Shown: piece after piece, positions 1 to 11,559 of the stretch | Numbering within the stretch: position 1 is the first letter of the stretch | Layout: the number at the start of each line of letters is the position of its first letter | Source: Pseudothauera rhizosphaerae | GTDB lineage: Bacteria; Pseudomonadota; Gammaproteobacteria; Burkholderiales; Rhodocyclaceae | DNA: 64,000 bases | Assembly: GCF_004801305.1 (NCBI RefSeq) | Contig: NZ_SSOD01000006.1 | Span: 186,001-250,000, forward strand | Direction of reading: 5' to 3' | Translations under genes and position numbers: made by a program | The notes under the pieces: model-generated | What the model was told of the DNA's origin: nothing | Databases searched by the model: none | Seen by the model: only the letters and a program-made list of their open reading frames with translations

Positions 1-650
1 TCGCCGCCGCCTCGCAGGAGAAGGCCGCCGCGGCCATCGCCGCCGGCCGCTTCAAGGACGAGATCACCCCGATCGCCCTGCCGCAGCGGCGGGGCAGCCC
101 GGTGGTGTTCGACACCGACGAGCAGCCCCGCCCCGGCACCACCGTGGAGGCGCTGGCCCGGCTCAAGCCGGCTTTCGAACAGGAGGGCACGGTGACCGCC
201 GGCAACGCTTCTACGCTCAACGACGGCGCCGCGCTGTTGCTGCTGGCGAGCGCCGAGAAGGCCTGGAGCCTGGGCCTGCCGGTGCTGGGCTGGATCAAGG
301 CCCATGCCAGTGCCGGCGTGGACCCGGCGGTGATGGGCCTCGGCCCGGTGCCGGCCACCCGCCGCGTCCTGGAAAAGGCCGGCTGGACGCTGGACGAGGT
401 GGACCTGATCGAGGCCAACGAGGCCTTCGCCGCCCAGTCCCTGGCGGTGGCCCGCGAACTGGCCTGGAACCCGGCCCGGGTCAACGTCAATGGCGGCGCC
501 ATCGCCCTGGGCCACCCCATAGGCGCCTCCGGCGCGCGCATCCTGGTCACCCTGATCCACGAACTGCGCCGCCGCGGCGCCCGCAAGGGCCTGGCGACGC
601 TGTGCATCGGCGGCGGCCAGGGCGTGGCGCTGGCCGTGGAAGCGGCCTGA
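1..650 (+). CDS. Acetyl-CoA acetyltransferase (thiolase), 3' part
   Basis: The gene runs in from the left edge, so only about 215 C-terminal residues are visible. The frame is open from base 3 to a TGA at 648-650. Thiolase C-terminal motifs appear in order: NEAFAAQ, the [10 protein letters not shown] block carrying the catalytic histidine, and CIGGGQG, whose cysteine codon is at 603-605. Thiolases condense two acetyl-CoA to acetoacetyl-CoA or cleave 3-ketoacyl-CoA. A biosynthetic PhaA/AtoB-type enzyme is plausible because a phasin is encoded 18 kb away, but the nucleophilic cysteine region is outside the window and the subfamily cannot be fixed. Confidence 0.93.
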   Translation, partial: AAASQEKAAAAIAAGRFKDEITPIALPQRRGSPVVFDTDEQPRPGTTVEALARLKPAFEQEGTVTAGNASTLNDGAALLLLASAEKAWSLGLPVLGWIKAHASAGVDPAVMGLGPVPATRRVLEKAGWTLDEVDLIEANEAFAAQSLAVARELAWNPARVNVNGGAIALGHPIGASGARILVTLIHELRRRGARKGLATLCIGGGQGVALAVEAA

Positions 651-709
651 CCCGGACCGTCGACGACTGCGGTCCGCCTGTGGCAACCCATAAGAAGAGG
701 TTTCATTCG

Positions 710-1294
710 ATGCCCCGCCCGAAGACCTGCGCATTCCCTGGTTTGATCCTCTGCACCGCCGTAAGCGCCTTGTCCCCGGCGCCAGCCGACGCCCAGACCC
801 TGCCGGACCCCGGCCACCGCTTCTACGTGGACGCGGGCACCACGGGGGGCGGCGATCCGGCCCATACGGCGGCGCTGGGCATGCTGATTCCCAGTTCGCT
901 GCTTCCCGCGATCCCGCGCAGGGCCGGCCCCCTGTCCCTGCATTGGGACATCTCCCTGGCCCATTGGCGAACGGATCGCGTGCAGGGCGGGCATCACCAA
1001 TTCACGCAACTGACCGGCATGGGCGTGTGGCGCCATCCCATCGGCGGGGCGGACACTTCCTGGTTCGTCGACCTGGGCCTGGGCATCACCCTCTTCGACC
1101 GGCTCTACAGGTCCGGAACGGACAGGTTCAGTACCGCGTTCCAATTCACGGAAGCGATCGGGCTGGGTTACCGCTTCGGCGAAGGGAACGCCTATGAAGT
1201 CTCCGTGCGCGCCCAGCACATCTCCAACGCCCGCATCAAGAAGCCCAATCCGGGGGAGAATGTCGTCCGCTTGCGTTTTGCCTGCCGATTCTGA
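710..1294 (+). CDS. pagL: PagL-like lipid A 3-O-deacylase (acyloxyacyl hydrolase)
   Basis: A 194-residue protein with a signal peptide (about residues 1-27, ending near ADAQ) followed by a chain rich in alternating aromatic and hydrophobic residues ending in CRF, as expected of a small outer-membrane beta-barrel. The H-x-S-N signature of PagL is present as QHISNARIKKPN, with His170, Ser172 and a nearby Glu183 as likely triad residues. PagL removes the 3-O acyl chain of lipid A at the outer membrane surface. I chose the ATG at 710 because it opens the signal peptide and follows the purine-rich AAGAAGAGG at 692-700. An upstream in-frame ATG at 602 lies inside the thiolase gene and gives no plausible leader. 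Confidence 0.8.
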   Translation: MPRPKTCAFPGLILCTAVSALSPAPADAQTLPDPGHRFYVDAGTTGGGDPAHTAALGMLIPSSLLPAIPRRAGPLSLHWDISLAHWRTDRVQGGHHQFTQLTGMGVWRHPIGGADTSWFVDLGLGITLFDRLYRSGTDRFSTAFQFTEAIGLGYRFGEGNAYEVSVRAQHISNARIKKPNPGENVVRLRFACRF

Positions 1295-1371
1295 CTTTAC
1301 AGGCCGGGTCCTCCATACTGAACGCGATCCACAACCACTCGACTACCGGGGCAACGACAGAGTGCCGACCC

Positions 1372-2511
1372 ATGAGTGAAACTCCGTTCGTCCGCAGCGC
1401 GGATTCCGCCGCATCGACGGTCCCCATGCTGCACATCGGCGGCGACTGGACCCTGGACCACTATCGCCCGCTCGCCGCGCGGCTGGACGCACTGCGGGCC
1501 CAACTGCGGGCCGACACCCGCATCGACATCGCCGCCCTCGGCGCCCTGGACACGGCCGGCGCCAGCCTGCTGTTCGAACTGCTCGGCCAGGAACGCCTGC
1601 GGACTGTGCTCGCCGACGCCACGCTGGCGCCGGAGCGCCGCGCGCTGCTGCAGGCGGTCGCCGGCGCCCTGACCGGCCCCGTTGCCGAAGCGCCGCGCCG
1701 CAGTGGTTCCGCCATCGGCGACGTGCTGGAACACGTCGGCATCGCCACCGGCATCTTCTGGCGCAACCTCACCGGGCTGCTCGGCTTCATCGGCATCACG
1801 CTGGAATGCGGCCTGCGCATCCTGCCGAGGCCCTGGCGCTGGCGCCTCACCTCGCTCACCGCCAACCTGGAAAAGACCGGTCTCGACGCGGTGCCCATCG
1901 TTGCGCTCCTCACCTTCCTGGTCGGCGCGGTGGTGGCCTTCCTCGGCGCCACCGTGCTCGCCGACTTCGGCGCCAGCATCTTCACCGTGGATCTGGTCGC
2001 TTTTTCCTTCCTGCGCGAATTCGGCGTACTGCTCACCGCCATCCTGGTGGCCGGCCGCACCGCCAGCGCCTTCACCGCGCAGATCGGCTCGATGAAGGCC
2101 AACGAGGAAATCGACGCCATCCGCGTGATCGGCCTCGACCCGGTGGAACTCCTCGTGCTGCCGCGCGTGGCCGCGCTGCTGATCGCGCTGCCGATACTGA
2201 CCTTCATCGCCATGCTCGCCGGCATCGTCGGCGGCATGCTGGTGTGCGCGCTCACGCTGGACATCTCGCCGACCATGTTCCTCTCCATCTTCGAGAACGA
2301 CGTCAGCCTGCGCCACTTCCTGGTCGGCATGGCCAAGGCGCCGGTCTTCGCCTTCCTGATCGCGGTGATCGGCTGCCGGGAAGGCTTCAAGGTCGCCGGC
2401 AGCGCGCAGTCGGTGGGCGAGCACACCACCTCGGCGGTGGTGCAGTCCATCTTCGTCGTCATCCTGGTGGACGCGGTGGCCGCGCTCTTCTACATGGAGA
2501 TGGGCTGGTGA
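1372..2511 (+). CDS. MlaE-family lipid ABC transporter permease with N-terminal STAS-like region
   Basis: A 379-residue inner-membrane protein. About residues 15-105 resemble a STAS domain (the MlaB role), and residues from about 120 form the MlaE permease with several hydrophobic segments and the conserved GRTASAFTAQIGSMKANEEIDA stretch. It is first in a four-gene operon with an ATPase, an MCE protein and a lipoprotein, and overlaps the ATPase start by four bases (GTGA). In the family such permeases carry lipids between the inner membrane and a periplasmic MCE ring. The stand-alone mlaB plus shorter mlaE of the second system lie at 10.7-13.7 kb. The transported lipid and its direction are unknown. 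Confidence 0.87.
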   Translation: MSETPFVRSADSAASTVPMLHIGGDWTLDHYRPLAARLDALRAQLRADTRIDIAALGALDTAGASLLFELLGQERLRTVLADATLAPERRALLQAVAGALTGPVAEAPRRSGSAIGDVLEHVGIATGIFWRNLTGLLGFIGITLECGLRILPRPWRWRLTSLTANLEKTGLDAVPIVALLTFLVGAVVAFLGATVLADFGASIFTVDLVAFSFLREFGVLLTAILVAGRTASAFTAQIGSMKANEEIDAIRVIGLDPVELLVLPRVAALLIALPILTFIAMLAGIVGGMLVCALTLDISPTMFLSIFENDVSLRHFLVGMAKAPVFAFLIAVIGCREGFKVAGSAQSVGEHTTSAVVQSIFVVILVDAVAALFYMEMGW

Positions 2512-3317
2512 GCGGCGAACGGGAAAACGGCGGCAACGTCATCGAGGTGCGCGGCCTGCGCAACCAGTTCGGCACACAGGTGGTGCACGAGGCGCTCGAC
2601 CTGGACGTGCGGCGCGGCGAGATCCTCGGCGTCGTCGGCGGCTCGGGCACCGGCAAGTCGGTCCTGCTGCGCACCATCGTCGGGCTGAACCGGCCGGCGG
2701 CCGGCAAGGTGCATGTGTTCGGCCACGACCTGCTGACGCTGCCTCCCACCGCGCGCTCGCGGCTGGAGCGGCGCTTCGGCGTGCTGTTCCAGAAAGGGGC
2801 GCTGTTCTCCTCGCTGACCGTGGCCGAGAACGTGGCCCTGCCGCTGATCGAGCACGCCGGCCTGCCCGCGCCGGAAGCCGCGCGGCTCGCCGCCCTCAAG
2901 ATCGCGCTCGCCGGCCTGCCCGCCAACGCCGGCGACAAGTACCCCGCCGACCTTTCCGGCGGCATGGTCAAGCGCGCCGCGCTGGCCCGCGCACTGGCGC
3001 TCGATCCGGACATCCTCTTCCTCGACGAGCCCACCGCCGGGCTGGACCCCATCGGCGCCGCCGCCTTCGACCGGCTCATCCTCACGCTGCGCGACGCGCT
3101 CGGGCTCACGGTGTTCATCGTCACCCACGACCTGGACACCCTCTACACCATCATCGATCGCGTCGCCGTGCTGGCGCAGAAGCGCGTGCTGGTGAACGAC
3201 AGCCTGGCCGCCGTCGCCGCCACCGACGACGCCTGGATACACGAATACTTTCACGGCCCGCGCGGCCGCGCCGCAATGCAAGCGGCTCAGGCCGCCCCCG
3301 CACAGGAGAGCACCTGA
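2508..3317 (+). CDS. MCE-system ABC transporter ATP-binding protein (MlaF-like)
   Basis: A 269-residue cytoplasmic ATPase. Walker A GGSGTGKS lies at residues 44-51, followed by the signature LSGGMVKRAALARA, Walker B ILFLDEPTAGLDP and the switch histidine in VTHD. It begins at a GTG overlapping the permease stop codon, the only start that places the nucleotide-binding fold at the usual distance from the N terminus; the frame is open further upstream but runs antiphase through the permease gene. It should energise the permease and MCE protein encoded on either side. It is distinct from the canonical mlaF at 13.7 kb. Confidence 0.9.
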   Translation: MSGERENGGNVIEVRGLRNQFGTQVVHEALDLDVRRGEILGVVGGSGTGKSVLLRTIVGLNRPAAGKVHVFGHDLLTLPPTARSRLERRFGVLFQKGALFSSLTVAENVALPLIEHAGLPAPEAARLAALKIALAGLPANAGDKYPADLSGGMVKRAALARALALDPDILFLDEPTAGLDPIGAAAFDRLILTLRDALGLTVFIVTHDLDTLYTIIDRVAVLAQKRVLVNDSLAAVAATDDAWIHEYFHGPRGRAAMQAAQAAPAQEST

Positions 3318-3318
3318 C

Positions 3319-4260
3319 ATGGAAACCCGCGCCCATCACATCCTGATCGGCCTCTTCACCGTCATCGTCGTCGGCGCAGCGCTGGCGTTCGCGCTATGGC
3401 TGGGGAAGGTCGACAGAGACAGGCAGTTCCACCACTACGACGTGGTCTTCGAAGAAGCCGTGGCCGGGCTGTCCAAGGGCAGCACGGTGGAGTTCAACGG
3501 CATCAAGATCGGCGAGGTGGATAGCCTGCGTCTGGACCCGCAGGATCCGCGCCGGGTGCTGGCCCGCATCCGCGTGGACAGCGAAGCGCCGATCCGCACC
3601 GACACGCGGGCACGCCTCGCGCCGGCCGGCATCACCGGCATCTACACGATCCGCCTCACCAGCGGCGACGACCCCGGCAGCAAGCCTCTGCGGCCGCTCG
3701 ATGGCGAAGTGCCGGTGATCGTCGCCGAGCCCTCGCCGCTCACCAAGCTGATGGCCGAGGGCGGCGATGTGATGCTCAACGTCAACGAACTGCTGATCCA
3801 GGCCCGCGCGCTCTTCTCCAGCGAGAACGCCGCCGCCGTCGGCCGCACCCTGCAGCACCTCGAACAGACCGCCGGCACGCTGGCGGCCCAGCGCGAGGAC
3901 ATGGGCGAGGCCCTGCGCCAGCTCGCGCTCGCCAGCGCGCAAGCCAACGGCATGCTTGCCGAGGCGAGGAGGATGCTCGGCACCACCAACCGCCTGCTCG
4001 ACGACCAGGGCACGCAGACGCTGGAAAGCGCGCAGCGCGCCATGGCGGCCTTCGAGCAGACCATGCAGCGGGTGGACGGACTCGTCGCCGACAACCGCAG
4101 CCAGTTCGACAGCGGCATGCGCGGCATCGCCGAACTCGGCCCCGCGGTCTCCGAGCTGCGGCGCACCCTCGCCTCGCTGCATTCCATCACCCGCCAACTG
4201 GAGAACAGGCCGGCCGACTACCTGCTGGGCCTCGAATCGACAAGGGAATTCCAGCCATGA
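3319..4260 (+). CDS. MlaD-family (MCE domain) lipid transport protein
   Basis: A 313-residue protein with one N-terminal membrane anchor (about residues 9-30) and an MCE domain at about residues 38-115 containing GLSKGSTVEFNGIKIGEV and the GITGIYTIRLTSG region. A long helical C-terminal part (about 150-300) follows. MCE proteins form periplasmic hexameric rings that conduct lipids. At 313 residues it is twice the length of the canonical MlaD at 12.4 kb; the extra helical segment is typical of MCE proteins paired with a PqiC-type lipoprotein. Its stop overlaps the next gene by ATGA. Confidence 0.88.
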   Translation: METRAHHILIGLFTVIVVGAALAFALWLGKVDRDRQFHHYDVVFEEAVAGLSKGSTVEFNGIKIGEVDSLRLDPQDPRRVLARIRVDSEAPIRTDTRARLAPAGITGIYTIRLTSGDDPGSKPLRPLDGEVPVIVAEPSPLTKLMAEGGDVMLNVNELLIQARALFSSENAAAVGRTLQHLEQTAGTLAAQREDMGEALRQLALASAQANGMLAEARRMLGTTNRLLDDQGTQTLESAQRAMAAFEQTMQRVDGLVADNRSQFDSGMRGIAELGPAVSELRRTLASLHSITRQLENRPADYLLGLESTREFQP

Positions 4261-4883
4261 ACTTCGTCTCGATCCGCCGCCCCTCGGCTGCGCTCGCCCT
4301 CCTCGCCGCCGCGCTGCTGCCCGCCTGCTCCGTCCTGCCCAAGGCCGAACCGGTGGACCTCTACCTGCTGCCGGCCACCGCCGCGCCGGCGGCAGGGGCG
4401 CCCGCGCTGGAGCTCGCGCTGCGGGTCAGCCGGCCGGAGGCCGCCCGCCACCTGGCCGGCCAGCGCATCGTGGTGCTGCCCGACGGCGACCGGGTCAGCG
4501 TCTACAAGGGTGCGAGCTGGAGCGCCCCGGCGCCGGTGCTGCTGCGCAACCGCCTGCTGGACGCCTTCCGCGCCGACGGCCGCATCGCCGCGCTCAGCAG
4601 CGACGACCGGGCGCTGCACGCCGATCTCGAACTCGTCAGCGACCTGCGCGCCTTCCACAGCGAATACCGCGACGGCACACCCGAAGCCGTGATCCTGCTC
4701 GACGTGCGCCTGGTGGCGCCGGACACCCAGCGCATCCTCGCCAGCCGCCGCTTCGAGGTCCACCAGCCCGCGTCCGGCACCGGGGTGGCGGAGGTGGTGC
4801 GCGCCTTCGGCACCGCCGGCGACGCGCTGTCGGCCCAACTGGTGGCCTGGACGCTGGAACAGGCCACCCTGCAGGGACGCTGA
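4257..4883 (+). CDS. ABC-type transport auxiliary lipoprotein (PqiC/YmbA-like)
   Basis: A 208-residue protein with a type II signal peptide; the lipobox LLPAC places the lipidated cysteine at residue 24. The following VDLYLLPA and the body, which includes RIVVLPDGDRVSVYKGASWS and a later RAFHSEY segment, match the PqiC/YmbA auxiliary component family. Such lipoproteins are thought to dock MCE assemblies to the outer membrane. The gene closes the operon and overlaps its neighbour by ATGA. Confidence 0.82.
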   Translation: MNFVSIRRPSAALALLAAALLPACSVLPKAEPVDLYLLPATAAPAAGAPALELALRVSRPEAARHLAGQRIVVLPDGDRVSVYKGASWSAPAPVLLRNRLLDAFRADGRIAALSSDDRALHADLELVSDLRAFHSEYRDGTPEAVILLDVRLVAPDTQRILASRRFEVHQPASGTGVAEVVRAFGTAGDALSAQLVAWTLEQATLQGR

Positions 4884-6150
4884 AGAGGAGGCCGCACGCG
4901 CGGCCCCGTCACGTCTGCCCTTTCACGCTGAGGAGAGTCAATGGAGCCAGCCGGGATCATGCAGGCCACCGTTATGCGACCCGTCGAGATCGACGGTTTC
5001 GTCACCTTCACCCTGGCGATCCTGCTGCTGTTCATCGGCAAGGGATTGACCGCGCGCATCGGCTGGCTGCGCCGCTACAGCGTTCCGGAGCCCGTCGTCG
5101 GAGGAATGTTCTGCGCGGCCGTCGTATGCCTGCTGTACTACGGTTTCGATGTCCGCGTGGACTTCACGCTGGAGGCGCGCGACACGCTGCTGTTGTACTT
5201 CTTCGCGGCCATCGGCCTGAACTCGGACGTCAAGATGCTCGGGCACGGCGGGAAGGCGCTGGTCGTGCTGATCGTGCTGGCGAGCAGTTTCATGTTCCTG
5301 CAGAACCTGGTCGGCATGGCCGTTGCCGGTGCCTTCGGCATGGATGCACGCGCCGGTCTGATGGTCGGTTCAATCTCGCTGACCGGCGGCGTCGGCACCA
5401 CGATGGCCTGGACGCCCCACTTCGTCGAGCAGTTGGGCATCGCCGGCGCGGGCGAGATCGGATTGGCCGCCAACATGATCGGCATGATCGCCGCATGTGT
5501 GATAGGCGGCCCGGTGGCGGGCTACCTGATGCGGCGCCACCGGCTCCAGCCCTCGCACGACGCCGGCCTGGAAATCGGCGCCCTGCACGAGGACGAGTTC
5601 AGCAAGCGCATCGACTACCATGGTGTCCTGCTCGCGATGCTGTGGCTCAACCTCACCCTGATGCTGGGGCACGGCGTGAGCGCACTGATCGCGTCGACCG
5701 GCCTCAATCTGCCGCAGTTCGTCGGCTGCCTGATGGCCGGCATCGCCCTGCGCACGATGGGCAATCTGTTCAGGCCGAACGGCGGCCGGCTGTGGAACTG
5801 GCAGAGCATGCAGCCCGGCGTCGCGCTGATCTCCGACGTGAGCCTGGGCATCTTCCTCACCATGGCCCTGATGGGGCTGCAGCTCTGGGTGCTACAGCCC
5901 ATGCTGGGCTTCATCGGCACGGCCATGGTGCTGCAGATCCTGCTGGTGATCGTGTTCACCGTGCTGGTGGTGTTCCGCTGGATGGGCCGCGACTACGAGG
6001 CGGCGGTGGTGTGCGCCGGCTTCGGCGGCATCAGCCTGGGCTCCACGGCCACCGCCATCGCCAACATGAGCGCGGTGACGCGCGAATACGGCAACGCGCC
6101 GCGGGCCTTCATCGTCGTGCCGTTGGTGTGCGGTTTCTTCATCGACCTGG

Positions 6151-8966
<2,816 letters not shown>

Positions 8967-8973
8967 TCAGGAT

Positions 8974-9753
8974 TCAGGCCCGCAGCTTGTAGCCCCGGGC
9001 GAGCATCGCCAGGGTCAGGGCCGCGAGCAGCACGAAGGATACGCCCACCACCGCTAGGCTCAACCAAGGCGACACGTCGGACTGGCCGAAGAAGCCGTAG
9101 CGGAAGCCGTCGATCATGAAGAAGAAGGGGTTGGCGTGGGAGACCTGCTGCCACACGGGCGGCAGGGAGTGGATGGAGTAGAACACGCCGGAGAGCATGG
9201 TCAGGGGCAGGATGAGAAAGTTCTGGAAGCCGGCGAGCTGGTCGAACTTGTCCGCCCAGATGCCGGCGATGACCCCCAGCGAACCGAGGATGGCGCTGCC
9301 CAGCAACGCGAAGGCGAGGATCCACAGCGGATGGGCGAAGCCCAGTTCCACGAAGGGCAGCGCCACCAGCAGCACGCCGGCGCCAACGAAGAGCCCGCGC
9401 GCCACGGAGGCGATCACGTAGGCGGCGTAGAACTCGCCCCAGGACAGGGGCGGCAGCAGCACGAAGACGATGTTGCCGGTGATCTTGCTCTGGATCAGCG
9501 ACGAGGAGCTGTTGGCGAAGGCGTTCTGCAGCAGGGACATCATCACCAGCCCGGGCACCAGGAAGCCGGTGTAGGCGATGTCGCCATACACGGTGACGTG
9601 GCGGTCGAGCACATGGGAGAAGATCAGCAGGAACAGCAGGGCATTGAGCACCGGCGCGGCCACGGTCTGGAAGCCCACCTTCCAGAAGCGCAGCACCTCC
9701 TTGTACAGCAGGGTGCGAAAGCCGGCCAGGCGGGATTCGCGCTGCTCAGGCAC
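8974..9753 (-). CDS. ABC-2 type transporter permease
   Basis: A 259-residue inner-membrane protein with six hydrophobic segments and the ABC-2 permease hallmarks (TLLYKEVLRFWKV amphipathic start, GLVMMSLLQNAFANSSSSLIQ, LTMLSGVFYSIHSLPP). With the ATPase gene upstream it makes a two-component exporter whose substrate is unknown. The start is a GTG at 9753, overlapping the ATPase stop by eight bases; an ATG-initiated longer reading begins inside the ATPase gene and adds only antiphase sequence. Its position between mlaB and ibaG suggests cotranscription with the mla genes. Confidence 0.88.
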   Translation of the reverse strand: MPEQRESRLAGFRTLLYKEVLRFWKVGFQTVAAPVLNALLFLLIFSHVLDRHVTVYGDIAYTGFLVPGLVMMSLLQNAFANSSSSLIQSKITGNIVFVLLPPLSWGEFYAAYVIASVARGLFVGAGVLLVALPFVELGFAHPLWILAFALLGSAILGSLGVIAGIWADKFDQLAGFQNFLILPLTMLSGVFYSIHSLPPVWQQVSHANPFFFMIDGFRYGFFGQSDVSPWLSLAVVGVSFVLLAALTLAMLARGYKLRA

Positions 9754-10642
9754 GCTGCATGACCTCCACGAACACGTGCTCCAGGTCCGGCTCGCCCAGT
9801 TGCATCTCCTGCAGCCCGGCGCCGGCCTCGCGCAGGCGGGCGAGCAGCGGCTCCACGTCGGCGTAGCTGTCGAAGGCGAACGCCACCCAGCCGTCCTCAT
9901 CCGCGCGGCCGCCCAGCGCGACGCCGGCCTGCGGGTTGGCCAGGCGCGCCTGCAGCGTGTGGGTGGCGAAGCGCTCCAGCAGGTTGGCGGTGGTGTCCAG
10001 CGCCACCACGCGCCCGGCCTTGAGCATGGCGATGCGCCCGCACAGGGTCTCGGCCTCTTCCAGGTAGTGGGTGGTGAGCACGATGGTGTGGCCGTCGCGG
10101 TTCAGCTTGCGCACGAACTGCCACAGGCCCTGGCGCAATTCCACGTCCACGCCGGCGGTGGGTTCGTCGAGCACGATCACCGGCGGACGGTGCACCAGCG
10201 CCTGGGCGACCAGCACGCGGCGCTTCATGCCGCCGGAGAGCGCGCGCATGTTCACGTCGGCCTTGGCGGTGAGGTCCAGGCTGGCGAGGATCTCGTCTAT
10301 CCAGTCGTCGTTGTGGCGCAGGCCGAAGTAGCCGGACTGGATGCGCAGCATCTCGCGCACGTTGAAGAAGGGGTCGAACACCAGTTCCTGCGGCACCACG
10401 CCCAGCACGCGGCGGGCGTTGCGGTAGTCGCCGACGACGTCGTGGCCCATGACCTCCAGCGTGCCGCCGTCCGGCCGCACCAGGCCGGCGAGCGCCGAGA
10501 TCAGCGTGGTCTTGCCCGCGCCGTTGGGCCCGAGCAGGCCGAAGAACTCGCCCTGATGCACCTCCAGGTCCACGCCGGCGAGCGCCTGCAGGGCACCGTA
10601 ACGCTTGGTGACCCCACGGACGCGAATGGCGGGCAACGACAT
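9746..10642 (-). CDS. ABC-2 type transporter ATP-binding protein
   Basis: A 298-residue ATPase of the CcmA/DrrA/YadG class. Walker A GPNGAGKT is near residue 39, with ALSGGMKRRVLVAQAL, Walker B PVIVLDEPTAGVD and a TTHYLEEAE switch segment, followed by a C-terminal extension of about 80 residues ending in EVMQRA. It should drive the permease encoded just downstream. It begins 15 bases after the mlaB stop codon, in the same orientation. Confidence 0.92.
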   Translation of the reverse strand: MSLPAIRVRGVTKRYGALQALAGVDLEVHQGEFFGLLGPNGAGKTTLISALAGLVRPDGGTLEVMGHDVVGDYRNARRVLGVVPQELVFDPFFNVREMLRIQSGYFGLRHNDDWIDEILASLDLTAKADVNMRALSGGMKRRVLVAQALVHRPPVIVLDEPTAGVDVELRQGLWQFVRKLNRDGHTIVLTTHYLEEAETLCGRIAMLKAGRVVALDTTANLLERFATHTLQARLANPQAGVALGGRADEDGWVAFAFDSYADVEPLLARLREAGAGLQEMQLGEPDLEHVFVEVMQRA

Positions 10643-10657
10643 CGGCCGGAGAGGGAT

Positions 10658-10942
10658 TCAGGCGTCGAGCGGCAACAGGCCGTCTACGCCGTACAGTACG
10701 GCAAGGCTCTGCAGCCCCGCCGGTACGCCGCGCAGCACCAGGCGCCGGCCGTTGGCGCGCGCGCTGCGCAGCCAGGCGAACAGCAGCGCGAGCGCGGCCG
10801 AGTCGGCCACGGTGACCGCCGACAGGTCCACCACCCGGTCGGCCGCGGCCGCCGCGCGGCACCCCTCTTCGAGCAGGGGCGCCACGGTGGCCATGGTCAG
10901 CGGCCCTTCCAGGCGCAGCACTTCGCCTTCGCTTGCGATCAT
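10658..10942 (-). CDS. mlaB: STAS-domain protein MlaB
   Basis: A 94-residue cytosolic protein consisting of one STAS domain (LEGPLTMATVAPLLEEG, then VVDLSAVTVADSAALALLFAWL, the conserved loop that packs on MlaF). In the MlaFEDB complex it supports ATPase assembly and activity. Its start overlaps the mlaC stop by ATGA (10939-10942). The distant MCE operon at 1.4 kb instead carries this region fused to its permease. Confidence 0.9.
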   Translation of the reverse strand: MIASEGEVLRLEGPLTMATVAPLLEEGCRAAAAADRVVDLSAVTVADSAALALLFAWLRSARANGRRLVLRGVPAGLQSLAVLYGVDGLLPLDA

Positions 10943-11559
10943 GAGCGTGCGGCGCCCTCGGCCAGTTCGCGGTTGCGATTCTCCAGCGAGCGGATCAGAC
11001 CCTCGATGCCGCCGGTGCGGACTTCCTGGGTGAAGGTGCCGCGGTAGTTGGTGACCAGGCTGACCCCGGCGACGATGACGTCGAACACCTTCCAGCCGGC
11101 GTCGGTGCGCTCCAGCACGTAGTCGATGGCGACCGGCTGGGCGCCGGGCTGGCGCACCTCGGTGCGCACCTGCACCGTGGTGTCGGCGGCACCGGCGCGC
11201 AGGGGGCGGAATTCGATGACCTGGTCGCGGTACTGGGTGAGCGCATTCGAATAGGTGCGCACCAGCAGCGTACGGAAGGCGTCGGTGAGCTGCGCCTGCT
11301 GCTCGGGCGTGGCCTGGCGCCAGTCGCGCCCCACCGCCAGCATGGTCATGCGGCGGAAGTTGAAGTGGGGCAGCACCTTTTCGTCGACCAGGGCGAGGAT
11401 CTTGGCCGTATCGCCGCCCTGGATGTCGCGGTCGCTGCGGACGATCTCCAGCACCTCGCCGGTGACGCTGCGCACGAGATCGTCCGGCGGGGTCACGGCC
11501 GCCTGCGCCGGCAGCAGCGCGGCGAGAGAAAGGGAGAAACCGAGGATCAGGGCTTTCAT
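10939..11559 (-). CDS. mlaC: Periplasmic phospholipid-binding protein MlaC
   Basis: A 206-residue protein with a cleavable signal peptide (about residues 1-20, LLPAQA). The mature part has MlaC/Ttg2D family features: an RDIQGGDTAKILALVDEKVLPHFNFRRMT segment and a later FRTLLVRTYSNAL, then the YRDQVIEFRPL strand. MlaC shuttles phospholipid between outer-membrane MlaA and the inner-membrane MlaFEDB complex. It overlaps mlaA upstream and mlaB downstream, each by four bases, implying translational coupling. Confidence 0.93.
   Translation of the reverse strand: MKALILGFSLSLAALLPAQAAVTPPDDLVRSVTGEVLEIVRSDRDIQGGDTAKILALVDEKVLPHFNFRRMTMLAVGRDWRQATPEQQAQLTDAFRTLLVRTYSNALTQYRDQVIEFRPLRAGAADTTVQVRTEVRQPGAQPVAIDYVLERTDAGWKVFDVIVAGVSLVTNYRGTFTQEVRTGGIEGLIRSLENRNRELAEGAARS

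Noticed and set aside
1297-2462. Two long minus-strand frames opposite the MlaE-like permease
   Set aside because: No ribosome site or family features; composition is that of a shadow of the permease gene.
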